Part shown: positions 48,962-60,343 of the stretch, one piece after another
How positions within the stretch are numbered: the first letter of the stretch is position 1
How the letters are laid out: each line of letters starts with the position of its first letter
NCBI RefSeq assembly: GCF_007655005.1
Contig: NZ_SZVW01000001.1
Span: 434,001 to 498,000 of the forward strand
Source of the DNA: Streptomyces tibetensis
Lineage (GTDB): Bacteria > Actinomycetota > Actinomycetes > Streptomycetales > Streptomycetaceae
Length of the DNA stretch: 64,000 nucleotides
Direction of reading: 5' to 3'
Notes under the pieces: generated by a model
The model's database searches: none
The model's input: only the letters and a program-made list of their open reading frames with translations
Told to the model about the DNA's origin: nothing
Program-made: the position numbers and the translations under genes

Positions 48962-50088
48962 ACGCTCACCTCGCGGCAGGCCCGGTAGAAGTCCTTCCAG
49001 CCGTCGCGCTCGCGGACCACCGTCTCCAGGTACTCCTGCCAGATGACCCGGTCCGCCGCGGGGTCCCGGACCACCGCGCCGAGGATGCCCGCGGCGACGT
49101 CGCCCGGCCGCAGCACGCCGTCGCCGAAGTGGGCGGCGAGGGCGAGGCCGTTGGTGACGACGGAGATCGCCTCGGCCGTGGACAGCGTGCCGCTGGGCGA
49201 CTTCAGCTTCGTCCGGCCGTCGGCCGTGACCCCGTCGCGCAGCTCACGGAAGACCGTGACGACCCGGCGGATCTCGGCGAGCCCGTCGGGCGCGGCCGGC
49301 AGGTCGAGGGAGCGGCCGATCTGGTCGACGCGCCGCGAGACGATGTCGACCTCTGCCTCGGGGCTCTCCGGCAGCGGCAGCACCACCGTGTTGAAGCGGC
49401 GGCGCAGGGCGCTGGACAGGTCGTTGACCCCGCGGTCGCGGTCGTTGGCCGTGGCGATCAGGTTGAAGCCGCGGACCGCCTGCACCTCCTGGCCCAGCTC
49501 CGGTATCGGCAGTGTCTTCTCCGAGAGGATCGTGATGAGCGTGTCCTGCACGTCGGCCGGGATACGCGTCAGCTCCTCGACACGGGCCGTCATGCCCTCC
49601 GCCATGGCGCGCATGACGGGGCTGGGCACGAGGGCGTTCCGGCTCGGGCCGTGGGCGAGCAGCCGCGCGTAGTTCCAGCCGTAGCGGATGGCCTCCTCCG
49701 GTGTGCCGGCGGTGCCCTGCACCAGCAGCGTGGAGTCGCCGCTGACCGCCGCGGCCAGGTGCTCGGACACCCAGGTCTTCGCGGTGCCCGGCACGCCGAG
49801 CAGGAGCAGGGCGCGGTCGGTGGCGAGGGTGGTGACGGCGACCTCGACGATGCGGCGCGGGCCGACGTACTTGGGACTGATCACCGTGCCGTCCGGCAGC
49901 GTCCCGCCGAGCAGGTAGGTCGCCACGGCCCACGGCGACAGCTTCCAGCGGGCCGGGCGCGGACGGTCGTCCTGGGCGGCCAGCGCGGCGAGTTCCGCGG
50001 CGAAGGCGTCCTCGGCGTGCGGTCGCAACGCCTGGGTCGATTCCGTCTCCCCCGCTTCGACGGACGTCGGCTCCACGGACACAGTCAT
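48958..50088 (-). CDS. MoxR-type AAA+ ATPase
   Basis: A 376-residue AAA+ ATPase. Walker A is GVPGTAKT (about residue 87), Walker B-like residues are in the ARVEELTRIPADVQDTLITIL stretch, sensor 1 is NLIATANDRDRGVNDL, and RRFNTVVLPLP follows. MoxR proteins act as chaperone-like ATPases with VWA partners. A GGAGGGGG site nine bases upstream supports ATG 50088. A DNA-damage-type promoter (TTGTCAGTG-N8-CAACGT) lies about 45 bp upstream, divergent from the SWIM gene. Confidence 0.92.
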   Translation of the reverse strand: MTVSVEPTSVEAGETESTQALRPHAEDAFAAELAALAAQDDRPRPARWKLSPWAVATYLLGGTLPDGTVISPKYVGPRRIVEVAVTTLATDRALLLLGVPGTAKTWVSEHLAAAVSGDSTLLVQGTAGTPEEAIRYGWNYARLLAHGPSRNALVPSPVMRAMAEGMTARVEELTRIPADVQDTLITILSEKTLPIPELGQEVQAVRGFNLIATANDRDRGVNDLSSALRRRFNTVVLPLPESPEAEVDIVSRRVDQIGRSLDLPAAPDGLAEIRRVVTVFRELRDGVTADGRTKLKSPSGTLSTAEAISVVTNGLALAAHFGDGVLRPGDVAAGILGAVVRDPAADRVIWQEYLETVVRERDGWKDFYRACREVSV

Positions 50089-50131
50089 GGCAAAGTCCCC
50101 CTCCAGCTCGGCCGGTTCGGATCTGGCACCA

Positions 50132-50154
50132 ACGTTGCACCACACCACTGACAA
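50132..50154 (-). promoter_or_regulatory. RecA-independent DNA-damage-type promoter of moxR
   Basis: On the minus strand, TTGTCAGTG (50154-50146), eight bases, then CAACGT (50137-50132). The known motif is TTGTCRGTG-N8-TAnnnT; here the -10 first base is C instead of T, the rest fits. Confidence 0.65.
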
Positions 50155-50203
50155 TGCGTTCCGACCTGCGAAAACGCCCCGGCGGAGCCGCTCGCGGACC
50201 CGA

Positions 50204-50226
50204 TTGTCAGTGGCGGGATCTAACGT
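50204..50226 (+). promoter_or_regulatory. RecA-independent DNA-damage-type promoter of the SWIM gene
   Basis: TTGTCAGTG (50204-50212), eight bases, then TAACGT (50221-50226): an exact match to TTGTCRGTG-N8-TAnnnT. The ATG is at 50234, seven bases past the -10 box, so the transcript is probably leaderless. Confidence 0.85.
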
Positions 50227-50233
50227 CGTCGGC

Positions 50234-51589
50234 ATGACTCAGCAGGGGGTGCGCTGGACCGCGGACCAGGTGCTGGCACTGGCGCCTGACGCGGCATCAC
50301 GCAAAGCGGGAAGCAAACTCGGCGCGGCGGGGCCGTGGTCCGAGGCGGGGTGTTCCGACGAGGGGACGGTGTGGGGGCTGTGCAAGGGCAGCGGAAGCAA
50401 GCCGTATCAGACGATCGTCGACATCGCGGACGCCGCGGGGCCCGCGTACAAGTGCACGTGTCCGAGCCGCAAGTTCCCGTGCAAGCACGCGCTCGGCCTG
50501 CTGTTGCTCTGGGTGGCCGACGACGCGGTGGTGCCGCCGGGGCAGGCGCCGGAGTGGGCAGGACAGTGGACGGCGGGGCGGCGCAGACGCGCGGAGGAGA
50601 AGAAGGCCACGGACGGCTCCGGGGCGCCGTCCGGTGCCGCTGATCCGGAGGCGGCGCGGCGCCGGGCGGAGCGCCGGGCCGAGCGGGTCACGGCGGGCGC
50701 GGTGGAGCTGGAGCAGCGTCTGGCCGACCTGCTGCGCGGCGGCCTGGCGACCGCGGAGCAGTCGGGGTACGGCCTGTGGGAGGAGACGGCGGCTCGCATG
50801 GTCGACGCGCAGGCCCAGGGCCTGGCAGGCCGGGTGCGGGAGTTGGGGGCGATCCCGTCCACAGGTGCGGGCTGGCCGGTGCGGCTGCTGGAGGAGTGCG
50901 CGCTGCTGCATCTCCTCGGTCAGGGCTGGCTGCGCCGCGAGCGGCTCCCAGCCGGCCTCGCGGCCACGGTCCGCTCCCGCATGGGCCTCTCGACCTCCGC
51001 GGACGGCCCGCCGCTGCGCGATCGCTGGCTGGTCCTCGCCCAGTACGACACGACGGACCCGCGCCTGACGACCCGCCGGATCTGGCTGCACGGCACCGAC
51101 TCGCACCGCACCGTCCTGCTCCTCTCTTACGGCGCCGCGGGCCGCGCCCCGGAGCAGGCGCTGCCGGTGGGACTGGCTGTGGACGCCGAGGTGTCCGCGT
51201 ACCCGGGCCCCGGGCAGCCGCGGGTGGCCCTGGGCGAGCAGTTCGCCCCGGCCGCGCCCTCGGCGATACGTCCGCCGGGCGTGACGACGTCCCAGGCGGT
51301 GGCTCGGTACGGCGACGCCCTGCGCGACGACCCGTGGCTGGAGTCCGTCCCGGTGACGCTGGACCGGGTCGTTCCGGCCCCGGACGGCGGCTCCTGGCAG
51401 CTGGCGGACGCCGACGAGGACGCGGCGTTGCCACTCACTCCGGCGGCTCGTTCCCGGCGGGGCCTGTGGCGGCTGGTCGCCCTGTCGGGCGGCGCACCGG
51501 TCAGGGTCTTCGGCGAATGCGGCCACCAGGGCTTCACCCCGCTGACGGCTTGGCCGGAGGGCCCGGGTGACGCGGTCGCGCTGTGCTGA
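50234..51589 (+). CDS. SWIM zinc-finger protein of the MoxR module
   Basis: A 451-residue protein with a SWIM motif near residues 75-90: KCTCPSRKFPCKHALGL, giving the CxC...CxH zinc site. SWIM domains bind DNA or proteins and occur in recombination and chromatin-type complexes. The N-terminal part (WTADQVLALAPDAASRKAGSKL) is the usual start of the bacterial group. The rest is helical and uncharacterised, with a Glu/Arg-rich coiled-coil-like stretch at about 115-160. It is transcribed away from moxR from a DNA-damage-type promoter. Confidence 0.9.
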   Translation: MTQQGVRWTADQVLALAPDAASRKAGSKLGAAGPWSEAGCSDEGTVWGLCKGSGSKPYQTIVDIADAAGPAYKCTCPSRKFPCKHALGLLLLWVADDAVVPPGQAPEWAGQWTAGRRRRAEEKKATDGSGAPSGAADPEAARRRAERRAERVTAGAVELEQRLADLLRGGLATAEQSGYGLWEETAARMVDAQAQGLAGRVRELGAIPSTGAGWPVRLLEECALLHLLGQGWLRRERLPAGLAATVRSRMGLSTSADGPPLRDRWLVLAQYDTTDPRLTTRRIWLHGTDSHRTVLLLSYGAAGRAPEQALPVGLAVDAEVSAYPGPGQPRVALGEQFAPAAPSAIRPPGVTTSQAVARYGDALRDDPWLESVPVTLDRVVPAPDGGSWQLADADEDAALPLTPAARSRRGLWRLVALSGGAPVRVFGECGHQGFTPLTAWPEGPGDAVALC

Positions 51590-51743
51590 GCCCGGGGCAG
51601 CGGCTCGGCCCGCGCCCCTTCGGCCCGCCTCCCCCCCTCTCACAAACTCACCCGTCCCACAGACTCACGCATCTTTCAGGCATCACGGGACAACCGGTAA
51701 GGGCGAGCCTTCAACTACCGGGCGCCCCGCGGAAAGGAAGCTC

Positions 51744-53522
51744 ATGACCAGGACCTCCGCTCCTGTGGACGCGCCCGGCGCGAACGCCTGGGAGGGGCTC
51801 GTCACCACCGCCCTGCTCGGCACGGACCGGCGCACCCCGCCGGGCACCGCACCCGGCCCGGACGCACCCACGGCCCTGCTGGACGCGGCGGCGGTGCAGA
51901 CCGTACGACGACGGGCCGGTCTGCGCCCGGCGCGAGCGGCCGAGCGGCCACAACCGGCTCCGTCGGACACCCGTCCGGCCCTGCCGGCGGCAGCCGCCCG
52001 CAGGCTCGCGATGCTGCTGGCCGACCGCTCCGGCCCGTCCGGCGGCGGCCGGCGGGGCACCGCGCCCGACCTGACGGAACTGCTGCCCCAGTGGCTCGCG
52101 GCGGCGAACGCCCGTGGTTTTGCACCGCCTCCGCAGCTGCTTCCGGCACTGCTGGACGCGGCCCGGGGGCGTACCGACCTGCGTCCGGCGGCACTGGAGT
52201 TCGCGGGGCCCCGGGCCCTGTGGCTGGCACGGCTGAACCCGGACTGGCGGTTCGCCCTGCGCGCGTCCCCGGGGTGCGGCACGGCCCTGCCGCACCCCGG
52301 GGACGGCGACAGGGGCCGGCAGCTCTGGCAGGAGGGCCTGTTCGCCGAACGCGTCGCCCTGCTGGCCGCCCTGCGCGCCCGCGAACCGGCCGCCGCACGC
52401 GACCTGCTCGCGACGACATGGGCGACGGAACGGGCCGAGGACCGGCTGATGTTCCTCGATTCGCTGCGCGCGGGCCTGGGCCCGGACGACGAGCCGTTCC
52501 TGGAACAGGCCCTGGCCGACCGCAGCCGCAACGTCCGGGCGACGGCGGCGGAACTGCTGTCGGCCCTGCCGGGTTCGGCGCTCGCCGCGCGGATGGCGGT
52601 CAGGGCGGAGGCGTGTGTGGCCATCGACCACATGCAGCCTCCGCGGCCCCTGCGAACCGGTCCTGAGGACGGGGGACCCGGAGGGGCCGGAGGGACCACA
52701 CCGGCCACGGCGGCCACGGCGGCCACCGGAGGCACCGGAGGCACCGGAGGCATGGGACCCGGCAGAGCCATGGGGACCGTGGGAGCCACGGAGGCCACCC
52801 CGACGATCGCCGTCGAGGCGCCGCACGAGTGCGATCCGGGCATGGAACGCGACGGCGTCGTGGCGAAGGCCCCGGCAGGACGGGGTGAACGGTCCTGGTG
52901 GCTCGGCCAGTTGGTGGAGGCGGCACCGCTCGGGACCTGGTCGCGGCGGCTCGGCGGCCGCACGCCCCGGGAGATCGTCGCGCTGCCGGTGGCGGACGAC
53001 TGGCAGGGCGAGCTGCACGCGGCGTGGTGCCGGGCAGCGGTACGCCAGCGGGACGCCGAGTGGTCACACGCACTGCTCGGCGATCCGTCGGCGCCGGAAG
53101 CGGGCGGTCCGGGCGCCGTGTCCCTGGCCGAACGAGCCAAGCTGCTCAGCACGCTGGGCGCCGCCGAGCGGGCCGAATGGGTGGCCGGCTTCATCGGCAC
53201 GCACGGCCTGTCCGAGGCCTTCCAGTTGCTCGGGGTGTGCGCGGTGCCCTGGGGACCGCCGCTCGGCCGAGCCGTGGTGGACGCCCTCAACATCGCTCGG
53301 GACGCGGGGAGTTATCCATGGAGTTTCAGCGGAGTGATGGGACTGGCCGAGCGCTGCCTGGACCCGTCCGAGGCATCCCGGCTCGACGCCCTGCTGGCCG
53401 TACCCGACGAGCCGGAGAACGCCTCTCCGGGAGCCGGCGGCTATTGGGCGGAAGCCTTCCAGCGCCTGGTCACGACCCTGCGTCTGCGCGCGGCGATGGC
53501 CGCGGAGCTCGGAGCGGCCTGA
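51744..53522 (+). CDS. DUF5691 family protein of the MoxR module
   Basis: A 592-residue protein, helical and HEAT-like in places (LEQALADRSRNVRATAAELLSALPGSALAARM near residue 265). ANAWEGLVTTALLGTDRR at the N-terminus is the family signature. A low-complexity insert (about residues 310-350) is built from 9-bp repeats (CCGGAGGCA) and is probably a flexible linker. It follows the SWIM gene on the same strand after 154 bp, with GGAAAGGAAG before ATG 51744. The function is unknown; association with SWIM and MoxR genes is the clue. Confidence 0.85.
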   Translation: MTRTSAPVDAPGANAWEGLVTTALLGTDRRTPPGTAPGPDAPTALLDAAAVQTVRRRAGLRPARAAERPQPAPSDTRPALPAAAARRLAMLLADRSGPSGGGRRGTAPDLTELLPQWLAAANARGFAPPPQLLPALLDAARGRTDLRPAALEFAGPRALWLARLNPDWRFALRASPGCGTALPHPGDGDRGRQLWQEGLFAERVALLAALRAREPAAARDLLATTWATERAEDRLMFLDSLRAGLGPDDEPFLEQALADRSRNVRATAAELLSALPGSALAARMAVRAEACVAIDHMQPPRPLRTGPEDGGPGGAGGTTPATAATAATGGTGGTGGMGPGRAMGTVGATEATPTIAVEAPHECDPGMERDGVVAKAPAGRGERSWWLGQLVEAAPLGTWSRRLGGRTPREIVALPVADDWQGELHAAWCRAAVRQRDAEWSHALLGDPSAPEAGGPGAVSLAERAKLLSTLGAAERAEWVAGFIGTHGLSEAFQLLGVCAVPWGPPLGRAVVDALNIARDAGSYPWSFSGVMGLAERCLDPSEASRLDALLAVPDEPENASPGAGGYWAEAFQRLVTTLRLRAAMAAELGAA

Positions 53523-53689
53523 CCCCTGCCCCCGTACGCGGCGACGGGTGCCCTCCCGCGACCGGTTGCCGCCGGGCATGCCGGTGGCCGGGGCGGTCAC
53601 CGGGGGCAGCCGCTGCCGCACTCCCGCCGAACCAGCCACCCGGGTCGCTCCCGGCCGGACGGGGACGTCCGAGCCGGTCCGCCGGAGGC

Positions 53690-54106
<417 letters not shown>

Positions 54107-54627
54107 CACTGCCTCCATGAAGCGACTACATCCATCCGTACCGACAAGTACCGCACACATCGGGCAAGCCGTACACGCCGCACCGCACGGACTCCCCGCC
54201 CCGAACCGTCCGGGCAAGTGAACGAACGTTATCTCCAGGATCCCGCAACCGGCAGTTTCGCGGTGGATACCGAGGGGGAAATCACACGATGGGACAAGCG
54301 CAAGGGGAGCCGCATCGAGGTCGCCGTCCCGCCGCGTCATCCACACACCGCGGCGGCAGGGCACTTCGGCGACGACACGCAGGGCAAGCACCGCACACAC
54401 AGCACGCAGGGCAGGCACGGCGCACCGGCGGGAAGCCTCGTCACCCCACCGATCGGGGACCCCCGTCGCACCACCGGCGTCACACACGCCACACGCCGTT
54501 CTCTGCCCCCGCAGCTCACGCGGCTCACGCCGCTCTCGCGGTCATGGCCGACCGTCTTCGCAGCTGCTTTCCACGAGGGCACACGGGGGGCGGAGCCGTC
54601 CTGCCGCGTGCCGACAGGAGGTCGGCC
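54107..54627. other. Intergenic region between icmB and the lipase gene
   Basis: 521 bases. It holds the icmB leader and promoter on one side. A plus-strand frame (GTG 54218 to 54631, beginning [12 protein letters not shown]) and a frame joined to the lipase (from ATG 54289) are open across it. Both become low-complexity and neither matches a family, so I do not call them. The His/Gln/Arg repeats come from GCACACA-type short repeats. Confidence 0.5.
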
Positions 54628-55491
54628 ATGAAGGTCACCAGGGCTGCTCTGCCCTTTCTCCCGCTCTGCGAGCGCCTGCTGCCGGGCCGGCTGGCGGGAG
54701 TCTCCCTGGCCCTCCTGAAGGCCACCGCCCTGGAGATCGCGATCCTGGCCGGGCATGTCCTTCTCTATCCGTCCGGCATCACCCAGGAGCGGCGCGCCCC
54801 CGTCCCGGCGCTGCCCCCGGACGGCGCCGCCCAACTGCCCACGCAGGCCAAGCCACCGGTCCTCCTGCTGCACGGCTTCATCGACAACCGCTCGGTCTTC
54901 GTCCTGCTGCGCCGCAGTCTCGCCCAGCACGGCAGGCAGCAGATCGAGTCCCACAACTACTCGCCGCTGACCTGCGACATACGTGCCGCCGCCGAACTGC
55001 TCGGCCGGCGCGTCGAGGAGATCTGCGAGCGCACGGGGGCCGCGCAGATCGACATAGTCGGGCACAGCCTGGGCGGCCTGATAGCGCGTTACTACGTGCA
55101 GCGCCTCGGCGGCGACAGGCATGTGCGGACCCTTGTCACGCTCGGCACGCCGCACTCGGGAACCCGAGTGGTGCCCTTCGCGAACGCGCACCCCATCGTG
55201 CGCCAGATGCGCCCCGGCTCACCGGTGCTCGAGGAGCTCACCGCGCCCGCCCCTGACTGCCGTACGCACTTCGTCAGCTTCTGGAGCGATCTGGACCATG
55301 TGATGGACCCACTGGAGACGGCCTGCATCGACCACCCGGATCTGATGGCGCAGAACGTGCGCGTGACCGGCATCGGCCATCTCGCCCTGCCCGTGCACCC
55401 CGCCGTCGCCAACGGCGTACGGCAGGTTCTCGACACGGCCCTCCCGGGTGAACCGTCCGCCGAACACACCGACGATCTGACAGTCGCCTGA
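54628..55491 (+). CDS. Lipase/alpha-beta hydrolase with N-terminal hydrophobic segment
   Basis: A 287-residue alpha/beta hydrolase. The oxyanion region is PVLLLHGFIDNRSVF (about residue 75) and the nucleophile Ser is in VGHSLGGLIARYYV (about residue 142). TLGTPHSGT is typical of triacylglycerol lipases and PGAP1-like enzymes. The His is probably in GIGHLALPVHP near the end. The N-terminal 35 residues are hydrophobic, so it is likely membrane-bound or exported. AGGAGGT six bases before ATG 54628 fixes the start. Confidence 0.88.
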   Translation: MKVTRAALPFLPLCERLLPGRLAGVSLALLKATALEIAILAGHVLLYPSGITQERRAPVPALPPDGAAQLPTQAKPPVLLLHGFIDNRSVFVLLRRSLAQHGRQQIESHNYSPLTCDIRAAAELLGRRVEEICERTGAAQIDIVGHSLGGLIARYYVQRLGGDRHVRTLVTLGTPHSGTRVVPFANAHPIVRQMRPGSPVLEELTAPAPDCRTHFVSFWSDLDHVMDPLETACIDHPDLMAQNVRVTGIGHLALPVHPAVANGVRQVLDTALPGEPSAEHTDDLTVA

Positions 55492-55710
55492 GACTCGTCA
55501 GACAGCGATCAGTCGACGCCGCAACACCGATCAACCTCGAACAAACTTCGAACACAGGGCCAAACCCGTGCCCGCCGTCCGCCAAAACACGGCCGAATGC
55601 CCGTTTCCTGCGCGCGCGAAACCTGCGGAAGATTGTCGTGCCCGCGTACCGCCGGGTACAGTCGCCGCACTGCTCTGGCAGCCCCTGTTGTCGAGGCGAA
55701 AGAGAAGTTG

Positions 55711-57273
55711 GTGAACGACCGTCACCCGTCGGGGACCATGACCCCGGCTCCGGCTTCCGACGCCGCCTCCGCGCACTACGCGTCGTACAACACCCAGGAA
55801 GCCCAGTACGGCGACTTCACCACGTACGGCGACCACACGGCCACCGGATTCGACGCCACCGGCACCACCGCAACCGGTACCCACGGCACCGGTTTCGACA
55901 CCACCGGGCACACCACCGCGAGTTTCGCGGCCGACCCCCTCTTCGGTGACATGCCGGGCAGCAGCCACGACGCGGGTACGTCGGGTACGTACGACACCGG
56001 TCACTGGCCCACGGGCACGCACGAGAACGTGCACTACGACGCGTACGCGGCCCAGCACCACGCCGCCTACGACACCGGCGTCTACGACACGACCTCCTGG
56101 ACGGCCGAGCAGCCGCTGATGTCGGCCATCCCGTCCCAGGCCCCGTCCCCCGACGCCACCGGGCAGTGGGAAACCGGCGCCTGGCTCCAGCCCGACCAGT
56201 CCGGCAACCCGGCCGACCACACCCAGCAGTGGGAGTGGGGCACGCAGACCTTCGACACGGGCGCCTACGACGCGACGCAGTGGAACTCCGACGGCACCGC
56301 CGCACCGGCTCCCGACGCCTACGAGCACCCTGCCGAAACCTTCGACCAGCACGAGACCGGGGCCTTCGACCAGGTCACGTACGACGAATCCGCCGAGGCC
56401 GGCTACCACGCCCCCGACGCGGACGGCGGCGAGCCGGCCACCACCGGCGAACTGCCCGTCGTCACCCCGCTCCTGGACGGCCAGGAGGACGTCACCCCGG
56501 CCAAGTCCTCGCGTGCGGCCTCGCGCACCGGTTCCCGTTCCCGCCGCCGCACGCCCCCCAAGCGCTCGGCGCTGATGAGCATCGCGGTGCCTTCGGCGTG
56601 TGTGATGGGTGTCGCCGGGATCGCCGCCGCCTCCGTCGGCACCTTCACCGAGGACAGTGCCGCCGAGGCGCAGACGACCGCGGCGGACGCGCCGCCGGTC
56701 AAGCCGGCCACGGCCAACAACAAGCTGGACACGCAGCTGCAGAGCCTCTCCGCCGGCGCCGACGACTTCGCCGACCGGGCCAGCCGCACGCAGGAGCGCA
56801 TCGACCTCAAGGCCCAGCAGGCCGCCGACAAGAAGCGGGCGGCGGAGGAGGCGGCCCGCAAGGAGCGACTGCGCCCCAAGTTCGCCCTGCCGGTCGCACG
56901 GCACGGACTCAGCGCCACCTACGGCCAGTCCGGCATCAACTGGATGTCCCTGCACACCGGCATCGACTTCCCCGTCTCGTACGGCACGACCGTCATGGCC
57001 GCGACCGACGGCACAGTGCGCACCCAGTGGAACAGCGCGTACGGCAACATGCTGATCCTGACCTCGAAGGACGGCACGGAGACGTGGTACTGCCACCTCT
57101 CCACCTACACGGTGCCCTCGGGTACGAGCGTGAAGGCCGGCGATCCGATCGCGCGCTCCGGCAACTCCGGCAACTCCACCGGTCCGCACCTGCACTTCGA
57201 GGTGCGCCCGGGCGGCGGCTCGGCGATCGACCCGCTCCCGTGGCTGCGCAGCCACGGCATCGACCCGACGTAA
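55711..57273 (+). CDS. M23 family peptidoglycan endopeptidase
   Basis: A 520-residue cell-wall enzyme. The first 270 residues are a Thr/Gly/Asp/Tyr-rich low-complexity region (TATGTHGTGFDTTGHTTAS type). A membrane anchor follows (about 288-312), then a coiled coil (about 340-395), then the LytM domain. The zinc site is HTGIDFP (about residue 412) with the C-terminal HLHFEV (about residue 497). It cuts peptide cross-links in peptidoglycan. GTG 55711 follows a GAAAGAGAAG stretch; an upstream extension to 55597 is open. It corresponds in position to Rv0950c beside uvrD1 in Mycobacterium. Confidence 0.88.
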   Translation: MNDRHPSGTMTPAPASDAASAHYASYNTQEAQYGDFTTYGDHTATGFDATGTTATGTHGTGFDTTGHTTASFAADPLFGDMPGSSHDAGTSGTYDTGHWPTGTHENVHYDAYAAQHHAAYDTGVYDTTSWTAEQPLMSAIPSQAPSPDATGQWETGAWLQPDQSGNPADHTQQWEWGTQTFDTGAYDATQWNSDGTAAPAPDAYEHPAETFDQHETGAFDQVTYDESAEAGYHAPDADGGEPATTGELPVVTPLLDGQEDVTPAKSSRAASRTGSRSRRRTPPKRSALMSIAVPSACVMGVAGIAAASVGTFTEDSAAEAQTTAADAPPVKPATANNKLDTQLQSLSAGADDFADRASRTQERIDLKAQQAADKKRAAEEAARKERLRPKFALPVARHGLSATYGQSGINWMSLHTGIDFPVSYGTTVMAATDGTVRTQWNSAYGNMLILTSKDGTETWYCHLSTYTVPSGTSVKAGDPIARSGNSGNSTGPHLHFEVRPGGGSAIDPLPWLRSHGIDPT

Positions 57274-57369
57274 CGTCCCGGCAGCCCCGCCCGCGTCGGG
57301 TGACGCCCGGCGGCAGGCAGCCCCCGCCCGCATCGAGCGAGCAGGGTTCCACCGGTTCACCTCACGGCG

Positions 57370-59847
<2,478 letters not shown>

Positions 59848-59856
59848 CGCTCTCCG

Positions 59857-59879
59857 AGTCTAGGGCGCCCCACTGACAG
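59857..59879 (-). promoter_or_regulatory. RecA-independent DNA-damage-type promoter of pcrA/uvrD
   Basis: On the minus strand: CTGTCAGTG (59879-59871), eight bases, TAGACT (59862-59857). It matches TTGTCRGTG-N8-TAnnnT except for the first base. The ATG is nine bases beyond, with a GGAGAG between. Confidence 0.8.
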
Positions 59880-60089
59880 CCCGCCGCCGCCCTGGGAAAC
59901 ATCGCCGCACGCCCGGGACCCCGCCGACCACCCGACGGCGTGTTGTCGCCCTCCATGACGGCGCAATCACGCCCTGCTACACACCCGACATCGAGGGATT
60001 TTCCATGCTCAATCCCCCTTGATCATTCACTCTCGGCAACGCTCAGGAATAAGGTCACGAAAATGTATCGGGCATATCACCCATCAACC

Positions 60090-60119
60090 TTCACACGGGC
60101 CACACGAGTTGGCTACGGT
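60090..60119 (+). promoter_or_regulatory. Candidate promoter for the riboswitch-NlpC transcript
   Basis: TTCACA (60090-60095) and TACGGT (60114-60119) are spaced by 18 bases, about 50 bp upstream of the riboswitch. They match a streptomycete sigma-HrdB-type promoter only moderately. Confidence 0.4.
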
Positions 60120-60171
60120 GCGACCAGGCCGCATGACCCCCACCGGCGAACGTCGCCGGGCCGCGCGGCCT

Positions 60172-60321
60172 CCGCCGAGTCCGGTGTGCCGCAACGGCAG
60201 CCGGAGCCGGGGACCCAACCGTGAACCTGGGGTGAATCGGCCCGACTCCCTGTGCGGAGAAGGCCGTAGGGCAAACCTTCCGAACCACCCGCCCGAACCC
60301 GACAGCTAACCCGGTAGGCGG
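60172..60321 (+). promoter_or_regulatory. c-di-AMP riboswitch (ydaO/yuaA) before the NlpC/P60 gene
   Basis: CCGCC (60172) pairs with the final GGCGG (60317-60321). In between lie the conserved blocks GGGGACCCAACCGTGAACC, GGGGTGAATCGG and CGACAGCTAACCCGGTAGG, the signature of the ydaO RNA. It binds c-di-AMP and usually turns off cell-wall hydrolase genes in actinobacteria. It ends 22 bp before the TTG start. Confidence 0.92.
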
Positions 60322-60343
60322 AACATGGAAGGAGTCGCCTCCC

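Noticed and set aside
54218..54631. Plus-strand frame starting [12 protein letters not shown]
   Set aside because: No ribosome binding site, becomes low-complexity and overlaps the well-supported lipase start.
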